Shown here piece after piece: positions 1 to 64,000 of a stretch of DNA of 64,000 bases. Below the pieces are notes generated by a model. It had not been told where the DNA came from. It saw nothing but the letters and a program-made list of their open reading frames with translations, and searched no databases. The stretch comes from Tridacna crocea (lineage: Eukaryota; Mollusca; Bivalvia; Cardiida; Cardiidae): the NCBI GenBank assembly GCA_943736015.1, contig OX031063.1:20505501-20569500 (forward strand), read 5' to 3'. The first letter of the stretch is position 1, and the number at the start of each line of letters is the position of its first letter. Position numbers and translations under genes: made by a program.

Positions 1-60
1 GTTTTCATACGCCTTCTTCCTCAGGATTCTTAGAGCTCTGGATTGTGTGGTAAAAGGTTA
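1..60 (+). mobile_element. TH-A MITE, R end only
   Basis: Right flank of a TH-A element (CCTTCTTCCTCAGG ... GGATTGTGTGGTAAAAGG), cut by the window edge. Confidence 0.7.
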
Positions 61-415
61 AAAAGATAAATTTGTAGAACAGCCAATTTTCCTAAACCAT
101 GTACAAATAACTTTTCTTTTGTCCCTGATGTACAAAATGTTTCAAAACATTGTAGAAAGAGAATCAATAGCTTGCAACAACCACTTCTCCATTTCTAACA
201 TTATTTTCCACTCAACCCAGGGGAAAATGTTCTTTCACCGTCAAGTGATTTTTTTTGAAACCTAAACAGTAACGGGTTAATTTGTAGAAAATGTGGGTAA
301 CACAGAAATCAATACAAGCAACACATTTTGGAACAGACATAAAAAAATGACATCAAGTGAAACATTTAGGGTTGGAAAATGTTCAGGTAATGATTTTTCA
401 TCACATAAAAAACTA

Positions 416-559
416 TTAACTCTTTACCAAACAACAAAATTTTAGAATTGTCTGAATTGAAAGCATCAGCCGATGATGGATGACAAATCAAATTTGACAC
501 AACACTTGATATTCTTTCAATTTGGACAGGTCCAAAGTTCTGTCGTGTGGTTAAAGGGA
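416..559. mobile_element. TH-A MITE, L/L' chimera
   Basis: Starts TTAACTCTTTACCAAAC (L flank) and ends with the inverse of the same L flank (CTTTCAATTTGGACAGG...). The central hairpin is lost. Confidence 0.7.
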
Positions 560-597
560 ACCCTTTAACTGAGCATATTGATTCTTTATCAACCGAC

Positions 598-812
598 ACA
601 ACCCTTTACCACACATTCCCGCCTTTTATAGTCCCTGAGAAAGAAGCCTTTTGGAAGTTTTGTCGGTAAAGGAGAACATGCTGGTGACATTCATTTTCTC
701 TGTTTTCAACAATGTTTTCTACCCTTTCCATAACAAATATCACATTTATTTTGACGCCTGCAAATACTTTAAATTTGGAACAGTCAAAATTTTGCTGTTT
801 GGTGGAGTTGAA
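598..812 (-). mobile_element. TH-A MITE, diverged
   Basis: R'-hairpin-L' order: ACCCTTTACCACAC, then CCCTGAGAAAGAAGCC, hairpin remnant near 670-690, ending AAAATTTTGCTGTTTGGT. Confidence 0.7.
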
Positions 813-2936
813 CTCGTCCATAATGGAACATTTATTGAAGACAAATGTGGTAAAAGGATAAAACACATTGTGGCAACTTGGGATTGTACCGCATTTTCTT
901 TTCCCACGTTTTCAAACATAGGCAAATCTTTAAAATCGTTTCAGTCGCACTGAATTTATGTAATATTTTTAATTTTAACAAGTCTCTTTTTCTCTTTTGA
1001 TTAACATTTTAAATGAAGGTACAGGGGCATAACTAGACGAAGATGAAATAAACACAAAACTAATACCAAAGGTATTATCCGAGGCCCGGAGTGCTTAGAG
1101 TGCCGGGAGGGGTTCAAAGTAGGTCTGGAGGGCCTCACCATGACTTTTATTATTTTTAAGACAATTTATTGGCCTCTGGTGATGTGTTGTAGCACAAATG
1201 GTTCTCTTTTCTTTCATGAAGTCGCATGAGGCCATTTCCGGTACCCAGGTTCGGTCAGATGATGTGGTCATACATGCTGTGAAGGACTTTTTGAACTGTC
1301 AAAGAACAGACTTCTTTAGAAGTGGTATTGAGGCCCTTATACATCGTTATTACAAAAAAAAACTGGTAGAAACCGGAGGGTATTGTGTCGAAAAATGATG
1401 CCAATATGTACAAACCCCTTACATATGTGGCTCATAACTTATTAATCAGCTCTCGTAAAACATTGTGTCAAACCAAAAACTTGTTAGAATGCAGATGATG
1501 GTACTAATGGCTTATAAAGAAACAAGTAACAGTGGATATGCATGTTTCTGCAATATTTTTAATAAATTTATACAAAGTATAACTGTATAGACTTTTGATA
1601 TATAATATATGACATAATCAAGTGAAACTTACAGAGTAGTGTTTCTAATACATAACGAAAAAATATCAAACAAAATGAACCAAAGTTGCCTTTATCTGAA
1701 GACACAAGTCTCTTTAAACTCTTTTACCAGAATAACCAGAATTTTATCCTTTACCAGAATATTTTCTTCTCTTTAAAAGACTATTACGACCGTCGAGCTT
1801 TATTTGTCGCCAGAAAGTTCTTGCCATTTGGACAACTCCAAAATTTTGTTGTTTGGTAAAGAGCTGATACACTTCAAAAAGCGTATTTCTAATAGTGAAT
1901 TTATAGACCTATGATTCAATGAAAATTTTCCGCAAACAACTGAATACAATGTAAGACAAGAGCCAGAGATTGGCTGCAGTTGCTGTTTCTGTAAAAATTC
2001 TTAGTCAAAAAAGAGAATGAAATGTTCCCAAATATTTCTAGTCGTGCACTATGAAAACAAGGTTTCATGCATTAGCACAATGTATTGACCACAGCCAGGC
2101 TGACATTTGTCGAAACTCTTTGCTATTTGTCAATTTTCTGCATTTAAAAGGATCATTCTATGTGATGTTTCAGTCAATTGTTTTGTCAGACAAAGTTAAA
2201 TCTACGGTTCTATATTTATCTGTTGCTTGGTACAATGCCTCACACAGATGCATTAAATCCCCTTTTGTGAGAGGTGGCCCATTTTGTGGTTTACCTGAGC
2301 TTCTTGTATGGGGTACCCTCTAAACAGTTGTCAAAGAGACTGACTTGGAAATGAAATATCTTTATATCAGTTGTGACAGATACATGTATTAGAATCTTAT
2401 CAAATTTTTCCACAATGCCAATGTAAACGACAAAAGGGTTATGAAAATATCTCGATGTTTTCTTTGAAAAACGCAAAACTAAACATAATAATAATAATAA
2501 ATTTTGATATACATGTATAAACCATGGGAAAAAGGGGCTTAATGCATCTGTGGAAAATATCAACTTGGGTCAGCCTGTGCAGTCTGTGAAGGCTGACTTG
2601 GGCAGAACCTTTTCACTACTGGTCAACTTTTGTATGTCCAAGGATCATTCTAACTGAACATTAAGTCATAAAGTGTTAAAAAAAGTGGTTTTTATGGATC
2701 CATAAGTGTGTAATGGCTAGATTGGTACCACGCATCACAGAGATCAATAAAGCCGCCTTTTCCCAGAAATATGGCTCAAAAATATTGTGTTCTGTGTATT
2801 TCTGTGCTTACGAATGTAATAAATTACAATATCTGATAACAATGAAACAAAATATGAACAATCTCTTACGTAATGCTTATATATCACAGACGGAATTAGG
2901 TCATGGAATACATACTAGATAATTCATCCCATTCCC

Positions 2937-3124
2937 ACACAATGACGACTTTTGATGACCCTTGGAAAGAAGCCTTTTGAAAACATTGTGGAAAAGGAGA
3001 AAATACTGGTAACCAGCATTTTCTCCATTGTTAAACAATTACACCATTTGAGCCACATTGAAATTTGTCATCTGCAATGCTTTCAATTTGTACAGGGCTA
3101 AAATGTTGTCGACTGTTAAAGGGA
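2937..3124 (-). mobile_element. TH-A MITE
   Basis: R' flank (ATGACGACTTTTGATGACCC), hairpin centred at 3010, L' flank ending in GTTAAAGGG. One of the two copies whose centres bound a 419-bp difference between units 1 and 2. Confidence 0.75.
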
Positions 3125-3305
3125 TAACTGTTTCATTTACAGACCATTTTTAGATATATCATTAACCAATATAACATGAAAAGAAAGAGAAATGTCTCAT
3201 TAACTTTCTCCCACCATAACGAGTCTTTTTTCTAAGGAGGCAGAAAACATTTTGGTAATAGAAGCATAATTATGTTGATTGCAGGGCCTCAACTTTTTAT
3301 AATAC

Positions 3306-3514
3306 GGCAAAACTTACGTCATGTCCAAATTGAAAGCATTTGTAAGTTGACGCATAAATAGTGGCTGAAATGGTGATATTTGTCTATAAAAGAGTAGAAA
3401 ACAATGTAGGAAAAGGGGGAAATGCTGGTTACTAGCATTCTCACCTTTTCCCATGTTTTCATAAGCCTTCTTCCTCAGCATTATCAAAGCTCTGGATTGT
3501 GTGGTAAAGGGTTC
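3306..3514 (+). mobile_element. TH-A MITE
   Basis: L flank from GTCCAAATTGAAAGCATT, hairpin centred at 3430, R flank ending GGATTGTGTGGTAAAGGG. Confidence 0.75.
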
Positions 3515-3870
3515 AAAAGATATATTTGTAGAAGAGCCAGTCTACCCCAAACCATGTACAAATAACTTTTCTTATTATCACTGCTGTACAAGTTGTTTCA
3601 AAATATTGTGGGAAAAGAACCAATAGCTTTCAACAAACCATTTCTCCATTTCTAACATTATTTTCCATTCAATCCGGGGGAAAATGTTCCTTTACCGTCA
3701 GGTATTTTTTTTTTGTATCTAAACAGTAACGGGCTAATTTGTAGAAAATGTGAGTAACACAGACATCAATACGAGCAACACGTTTCGGAACAGACACAGG
3801 AAATGACATCAAATGAAACATTTCAGGACAGGAAATATTCAGATAATGATTTTTATCACATAAAATACTA

Positions 3871-4095
3871 TTAACTCTTTACCAAACTACAAAATTTTAG
3901 AATTGCCTAAATTGAAAGTATCTGCCGATAATGGATGATAAATCAAATATGACTCTACACAAATTTGTTTGTTGAAGAGTAGAAAATGTTGTGGGAAAAG
4001 GTGAAAAAGGCATCATTGAGCCACATTGAAATTGTTGTCTGGATATGCTTTCAATTTGGACAGGTCCAAAATTTTGTCGTGTGGTAAAGGGGTAA
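3871..4095. mobile_element. TH-A MITE, L/L' chimera
   Basis: Begins TTAACTCTTTACCAAAC and ends CAAAATTTTGTCGTGTGG plus TAAAGGGG, so both flanks are L type. Paralogous to 416-559 but retains part of the hairpin (GTTGTGGGAAAAGG). Confidence 0.7.
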
Positions 4096-4318
4096 CCCTT
4101 TAACTGAGACGATTGATTCCCGCCTTTTATAGGCCCTGAGAAAGAAGCCTTTTGGAAGTTTTGTAGGTAAAGGAGAAAATGCTGGTAACAATCATTTCCT
4201 CTATTTTCCCACCATGTTTTCTACCTTTCCCATAACAAATGTCACATTTATTTTGACGCCTGCATATACTTAAAATTGGAACAGTGTAAAATTTTGCGTT
4301 TTGGTAGAGTTTGAACGT
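4094..4318 (-). mobile_element. TH-A MITE, diverged
   Basis: R' flank (GGCCCTGAGAAAGAAGCC), hairpin remnant GGAGAAAATGCTGG, and a degenerate L' flank. Paralogue of 598-812. Confidence 0.65.
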
Positions 4319-4874
4319 TAATTGAGGACAAATGTGGAAAAAGGATATAACATATTGGGGAAAAATGAAGAAAATACTATCTTCAAAAGGACTTTCCCTT
4401 CAGGTCATTCAAACTTGGGATTGTATGGCATTTTCTTTTCTCACGTTTTCAAACATAGGCAAATCTTTAGAATCCTTTCAGTTGCACTGAATTTATGTAA
4501 TACTTTTGCTTTTGACAAGTCTCTTTTTCTCTTTTGATTAACATTTTAAATGAAGGGACAGGGGCATAACTAGCCAAAGATTAAATAAATGCAAAACTAA
4601 TATCAAAGGTATTATCCGAGGCGCGGAGTGCTTGGAGTATCGGGAGAGGGATTTTCATAGTGGGTCTAGAGGGCTTCACCATGATTTCACATTATTTTGG
4701 CCTCTGGTGCTGTGTTACGTCACAAATGGCTACCTTTTCTTTCAGACTTCTTTAAAAGTGAATTGAGGCCCTTAAACATCGTTGTCAAAAATCTGTAGAA
4801 ACCAGAGGGGATTGTGTCGAAAAATAATGCAATATCTCCAAACCCCTTACATATGTGGCTCATTACTCATTAAT

Positions 4875-5080
4875 CCTTAAGCTGCTAAGCGCGACTCACT
4901 GATCTTTTGCGGACAGCGTAAATTCAGATCAGACTGCACAAAACGCGCAGCCTGATCTTGGATCTACGCTATCCGATGAGGAGAGATACCATGCCCAAAA
5001 ACATAACTTTGAAATAGCAATATTTGGGTTTTTACAGTAGACTTGAAAATGTCATTTTAGTTATTTAGCAGGATAAAGAA
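4875..5080 (+). mobile_element. 206-bp hairpin MITE (family TH-C), insertion defined by an empty site
   Basis: Inserted in unit 2 of the segmental duplication between two TAAT copies (4871-4874 and 5081-5084). Unit 1 has the intact site with one TAAT at 1442-1445. The ends are an imperfect inverted repeat (CCTTAAGCTGCTAAG versus CTTTATCCTGCTAAA). Inside is a hairpin around 4910-4975 (CAGATCAGACTGCAC / GCAGCCTGATCTTGGATC). Diverged relatives are at 14318-14400, 14895-14985, 18650-18715, 51880-51960 and 54395-54490. Confidence 0.75.
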
Positions 5081-6584
5081 TAATCAGCTGTCGTACAATG
5101 TTGTATCGAACCCATTTTTTTTCAAAATGCAGATGATGATACTACTGGCTTATAAAGGAACAAGTAACAGTTGATATGCATGTTTCTGCAATATTTTTAA
5201 TAAATTTATACAAAGTATAACTCTATAGACTTTTGATATATAATATATGACATAATCAAGTGAAACTTACAGAGTAGCGTTTCTAATACATAACGAAAAA
5301 TTATCAAACAAAATGAACCAAAGATGCCTTTATCTGAAGACAACACATTAATTTTTTTAAAGTCCACAAGTCCCTTTAAACTTTTTCACCAGAATAACCA
5401 GAATTTTCTCCTTTTCAAGAATATTTTCTTCTCTTTAAAAGACTATTACGACCGTCGAGCTTTATTTGTCGCCAAAAAGTTCTTGCCACTTGGACAACTC
5501 CAAAATTTTGTTGTTTGGTAAAGAGCTGATACACTTCAAAAAGCGTATTTCTAATAGTGAATTTATAGACCTATGATTCAATGAAAATTTTCCGCAAACA
5601 ACTGAATACAATGTAAGACAAGAGCCAGAGATTGGCTGCAGTTGCTGTTTCTGTAAAAATTCTTAATAAATAAAGAGAATGAAATGTTCCCAAATATTTC
5701 TAGTCATGCTCTATGAAAAAAAGGTTTCATGCATATGCAGAACGTATCGACCACAGCCAGGCTGATATTTGTCGAAACTCTTTGCTATTTGCCAATTTTC
5801 TGCATTTAAAAGGATTATTCTATGTGATGTTTCAGTCAATTGTTTTGTCAAAGTTCAATTCATGGATCCATATTTATGTGTTGCTTGGTATAATGCCTCA
5901 CACAGATGCATTAAATCCCCTTTTGTGAGAGATGGCCCATTTTGTGGTTTACCTGAGCTTCTTGTTTGGGCTTCCCACTAAACAGTTTTCAAAGAGACTA
6001 ACTTGGAAATAAAATATCTTTATATCAATGGTGACAGATACATGTATTAGAATCATATCAACCTTTTCCAACAATGTCAGTGAAGACGACAAAAGGATTA
6101 TGATATAAAAATCTATCTTGATGTTTTCTTTGAAAACAGCCGAACTAAACATTACAAGATATTTTGGTGTACATGTATATAAACCATGCACTGTGAAAAG
6201 GGGGCTTAATGCATCTGTGGAAAGTATCAACTCTGTGCAGGCTGACTTGGGCAGAACTTTTTCGCTTTTGATCAAAGTTCTGTAGGTCAAAGGATCAGTC
6301 TTACTCAATGTTAAGTCATCAGTGGTTAAAACAAGTGGTTTTTATGGATCCATAAGTGTGTAATGGCTAGATTGGTACCACGCATCACAGAGATCCATAA
6401 AGCCGCCTTTTCCCAGAAATATGGCTCAAAAATATTGTGTTCTGTGTATTTCTGTACTTACGAATGTAATAAATTACAATATCTGATAACAATGAAACAA
6501 AATATGAACAATCTCTTACGTAATGCTTATATATCACAGTCTGAATTAGGTCATGGAATACATACTAGATAATTTATCCCTTTC

Positions 6585-6738
6585 CTACACAATGACGACT
6601 TTTGATGACCCTTGGAAAGAAGCCTTTTGAAAACATTGAGGAAAAGGAGAAAATGCTGGTAACAAGCATTTTCACCTTTTTCCATAAGCCTTATTCCTCA
6701 GGTTCTTAAAGCTCTGGATTGTGTGGTAAAAGGTTAAA
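6585..6738. mobile_element. TH-A MITE, R'/R chimera at a duplication junction
   Basis: Left flank GACCCTTGGAAAGAAGCC and right flank AAGCCTTATTCCTCAGG are the same R flank in inverted orientation around a hairpin centred at 6660. Confidence 0.75.
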
Positions 6739-7264
6739 AAGATAAATTTATAGAAGAGCCGATCTTCCTAAACCATGTACAAATAACTTTTCTTCTTATG
6801 TCCCTGCTGTACAAAATGTTCCAAAGCATTGTAGATATAGAATCAATAGCTTGCAACAACCACTTCTCCATTTCTAACATTACTTTCCATTCAATCCAGG
6901 GTAAAGTTCCTTCACCGTCAAATGCAAGTAACACAGAAATCAATACGAGTAACAAATTTTGAAACTGACATAAAAAATGACATCAAGTAAAACATTTTAG
7001 GGATGGGAAATGTTCAGGTAGTAATTTTTCATCAGATAAAGTACTATTAATTCTTCACCAAAGCACAAAATTTTAGAATTGTCTAAATTGAAAGCATCAG
7101 CCGATGACAAATCAATTATGACTCAACACTTGACATTTGTTTGTGGAAGAGTAGGAAATGTTGTGGGAAAAGGAGAAAATGTTGGTTACCAGCATTTTCT
7201 CCTTTTCCCACAATATTTTCAAAAGCCTTCTTTGTCAATGTTGTTGAAACTTGGAATTGTTTAA
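6681..7264. repeat. Tandem segmental duplication, unit 3 (partial)
   Basis: Third, truncated copy. 6681-7110 follows 1-490 of unit 1 (CTCTGGATTGTGTGGTAAAA, the AACCATGTACAAATAACTTT block and the ATGACATCAAGT block). Similarity stops inside a TH-A element at 7047-7264, so the duplication boundary falls in a MITE. Confidence 0.75.
7047..7264 (+). mobile_element. TH-A MITE, canonical L/R
   Basis: TTAATTCTTCACCAAAG start, hairpin GGAGAAAATGTTGGTTACC, R flank to TTTAATTA. At the same place in units 1 and 2 the element is L/L'. Confidence 0.75.
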
Positions 7265-7728
7265 TTAGAAGTTGAAAGCTGCCTACAATAGTTACTTTGC
7301 AGAGTTGATCAAGATTAGACTGAAATCTTTCTTGGATCTACATTCTGACATTGTAAGTAATTTATGCCAAACTTTTCAAAGATATATAGGATCTACATAT
7401 ATATTTCTTAATTGTCTTTACTCAGAATGTTTCTTTCGATTTATATGGCTATTCAATTTACAGGTAAAATAACAAAAATAATCTCCCTTTTCCCATGTTT
7501 GATTTCACTGCTATTTTCAAATGCTTTTCATTTGAACCACTGCATGTGCATTGATCAAATTTCTAGACAACCTGAGGAAAACTAGAAAATGACCGAAGAC
7601 GTTACTCATAACATTCAATGAACTACATATACCTCTTTACTCATGATGAAATGTGTATCTAATTTTATGCCAATCCTTTGAACAGTTGATCCGTAGTTAT
7701 CTTTGCTTCTAGTATGACATTTTCTCTT

Positions 7729-7915
7729 TTAACCCTGTCCCAGAAAACACTGTGGAAAAAGGAGAAAATGCCCATAATGTGCATTTCCTTAATTTTTCAC
7801 AGTGTTTTCTTCCCTTCCAGATAAAACTACCACCTTTTCAGCCGCTCTAAATCTGTCATTTGCAAATTCTTTCGATTTCAGCAGACAAAAGTTAACTCGT
7901 CTGGTAAAAATTTAA
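7729..7915 (-). mobile_element. TH-A MITE, partial
   Basis: TTAACCCTGTCCCAG start, most of the R' flank deleted, weak hairpin, L' flank ending CTGGTAAAAATTTAA. Confidence 0.65.
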
Positions 7916-8017
7916 TAAACAATTTTCAATCAGGATAAAACCCTCATTCTATCATTAGTTTTGAGCTACAATCAATATGTCTTCTTAACTTGTTTTCAAT
8001 AGACAGTTTTAAAAAAA

Positions 8018-8225
8018 AAATTGATGTGTCTAAATTTAGAGCAATAGCAGACAACACATATGTTACATTTGACTGAAATGGTGGAATTGCCTTAAGAAAG
8101 GGAAGAAAACATGGTGCAAATAGGAGAAAATGCTGGTTACCTGCATCTTCTCCTTTACTCACAATGTTTTCAAAAGCCTTCTTCCTCAATGTCTCTGAAA
8201 GTCGGAATTGTGTAGAAAAAGGTTA
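8018..8225 (+). mobile_element. TH-A MITE in 3' flank
   Basis: L flank from GTGTCTAAATTTAGAGC, hairpin GGAGAAAATGCTGGTTACC, R flank CCTTCTTCCTCAATG, ending AAAAAGGTTAA. Confidence 0.75.
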
Positions 8226-8312
8226 AGTCTTGTCTGTTCAAGATGGTTCGGAAAAAAAAAACCCAATAAATCCACTTTTTTTCATGTTTGAACAATCTAG
8301 ATTTTATAGAAA

Positions 8313-62640
<54,328 letters not shown>

Positions 62641-63128
62641 TCAAAATCGCTTCCAGACGGCATGAAATCAAAACAAGTTCTTTGCAGAGCGGTGCATATA
62701 TGCCCAAAAGGGCTTATCAGTGCCCGTACCAAACTTAAAATTAACAAAAGTCAATAACTCACAAAATAAGAATGGCACAGTTATGGTTCTTGTAAACTGC
62801 ACTTCCCCATAATGAGTTCTATCAGTGTATCTATAGGCAGAATAGATCATTGTACACTTGTATAGTTTCATGAAATTCCATCTGATGGTATCGGAGATAT
62901 GTCCTGGACAGACACAAGGACGGATGGACATAGACTACAAGTTAAAAGTGGCTCAAATGACAATTTTGAAAAGGCAAAAAATGTTGGAAAAGAAGAAACT
63001 CTGAAAGTACATGTAACTGGTATTTTATTGTTGTCCCATATTGTTACTGCCAATCATTCCTCAATGTTAAAAACAAAATATGGATAATGAGGTAAAAGGT
63101 TAATATGTGACATAGATTCTAGGACACT

Positions 63129-63343
63129 TCAACTCTTCACCAAATGCTAAAACTGTAGACAGGTCTATTTTGAAAAGCACTTGCTAGGGACAAATGTGGT
63201 TCAAATGATGGGATTTTCACTCGAAATGGAAGAAGACATTGTTGGAAAAGACCATTTTCTTCCTTTCCAACAATGTTTTCAAAATCCTTCTACCACTCAC
63301 AGTGCTCTCTGAACTCAGAATTATAAGTATAGTAATGGCTTGA
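63129..63343 (+). mobile_element. TH-A MITE, short hairpin
   Basis: CAACTCTTCACCAAATGC start, hairpin ACATTGTTGGAAAAG / CTTTCCAACAATG, R flank to AGTAATGGCTTGA. Confidence 0.65.
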
Positions 63344-63556
63344 CCCTTTACCACACAATCCCAAGTTCTAACAACTACTGGGAGCAAAGCCTTTAAAAAC
63401 ATTGTGGAAAAAGGGAGAAAATGCTGGTAACCAGCATATTCTTCTTTTCCAACAATGTTTTCTAGTCTTTCCAGGCCAAACTCCACCTTTTCAGCAACAT
63501 CTGATTGGCTGTCTGGCAAAGAACAAGCTCAAAATTTGATCTTGTGATGGAGAGTG
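63340..63556 (-). mobile_element. TH-A MITE
   Basis: TTGACCCTTTACCACAC start, R' flank, hairpin GGAGAAAATGCTGGTAACC, L' flank fading near 63556. Confidence 0.72.
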
Positions 63557-64000
63557 AACCAGTAAAAATGGCAAACTGTTCTAGGGGAATTCCCAACAGA
63601 TACAAAATGACAAAGGTGTCAGGTCTCATCTACATCTAGACAGGAAAACCTACTTGACAAAAATGTTACAGAGATGATTAGATTCATCATGAGATTTGAC
63701 AAATTCCTAATATCTCCCATAAATGTCATGCAACCATAGAAACGATAGCAATCTGCGAAGATTTACAAAGTACAGAAGTCATCTACAGGCAATGACCAAC
63801 AGTGTCCTTAAAATGTGCTGCAAAAAACCTGGATATGAAGTTCTAAAGTAATAAGATACATCAAAAATTTCTTTCGAGGCAACTGGCTACTTTTCCACAC
63901 GAATACAAACCCAAGTCAACTTCACTTAAAACATTTGATTTTTTTTCGCTGTGTCTTCTTTTACCAAAAATTTCATTCTGGTAACTTGATTATTTGATTG

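Larger units (their letters stand above)
1..3457. repeat. Tandem segmental duplication, unit 1 (left edge cut by window)
   Basis: Unit 1 of three tandem copies of a non-coding unit. Base 1 corresponds to about 3458 (unit 2) and about 6681 (unit 3). Stretches such as 1550-1700 versus 5170-5320 and 2713-2920 versus 6363-6570 differ at only a few positions. It contains TH-A MITEs and no recognised gene. Its small ORFs are not conserved as coding frames. Confidence 0.85.
3458..6680. repeat. Tandem segmental duplication, unit 2
   Basis: Second copy of the non-coding unit. Relative to unit 1 it has a 206-bp extra element at 4875-5080 and lacks 419 bp between two hairpin centres (see findings). It is otherwise collinear, with the offset rising to 3650 bases by 2941/6591. 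Confidence 0.85.
7265..8312 (-). other. 3' flank / probable 3' UTR of the FRMPD gene
   Basis: Sequence directly 3' of the stop codon. It holds two TH-A MITE copies (7729-7915 and 8018-8225), the nearer one under 100 bp from the stop, so MITE hairpin sequence may be part of the mRNA. No AATAAA is seen on the minus strand. The nearest variant is ATTAAA at 7915-7910. The 3' end of the transcript is therefore undetermined. Confidence 0.45.

Noticed and set aside
62668-63087. ORFs upstream of the PDZ exon as the missing N-terminal PDZ half
   Set aside because: No carboxylate-binding loop or PDZ strand pattern, no suitable splice donor in phase, and repeat-like sequence.

Overview
The window is AT-rich metazoan DNA carrying most of one intron-rich gene on the minus strand, set in very repeat-dense non-coding sequence. 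The repeats suggest a mollusc, most probably a heterodont bivalve. They include tRNA-derived SINEs with an 'ACTGAAAT...GTTGAAAA' type tail, elements bounded by 'GCTCACCTGAG / CTCAGGTGAGC' that hold tandem ~165-bp units, and many short hairpin MITEs. No species can be named from sequence alone.

The gene is a FERM and PDZ domain-containing scaffold protein (FRMPD family, closest to FRMPD4/Preso as I recall that protein). I joined 17 exons by GT-AG boundaries and reading-frame phase, from the second half of the PDZ domain (62558) to a stop codon at 8313: about 1,639 residues over 54 kb. All phases agree. The order is PDZ (C-terminal half), a basic linker, a complete three-lobed FERM domain, an acidic/basic low-complexity segment, an 'IIDLT..PP' motif, a long Ser-rich disordered region, and a C-terminal helix-rich domain. 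The 5' end, with the first half of the PDZ and any WW domain, lies beyond base 64000. A 60-bp phase 0-0 cassette exon (56822-56881) may add 20 residues between PDZ and FERM.

The introns and the 3' flank are packed with one transposon type. It has TTAA target sites, 'CCCTTTACC' type terminal repeats, two unlike flanks (called L and R here) and a near-perfect central hairpin of 30+ bp arms. I mark about 60 copies (TH-A) plus three of a sister family (TH-B). It looks like a non-autonomous piggyBac-like MITE. L/L and R/R copies, collapsed hairpins, and substitutions shared by both hairpin arms show that the palindrome recombines and is corrected.

Region by region: 1-7264 is a tandem triplication of a ~3.5-kb non-coding unit. 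8313-9500 is the last exon. 9501-19561 is an intron with MITEs, an 891-bp element with long inverted repeats and an 11-bp target duplication, and a ~34-bp minisatellite beside a splice donor. 19562-32210 holds five exons, a SINE, a cluster of GTCACGTAA motifs around a possible decayed gene, and a 1.2-kb tandem-repeat element. 32732-45178 carries the FERM exons. 45179-60068 is a 15-kb intron full of MITEs and SINEs. 60069-62558 holds two PDZ exons around a second tandem-repeat element. No autonomous transposase, viral gene, tRNA gene, rRNA or CRISPR array was seen.
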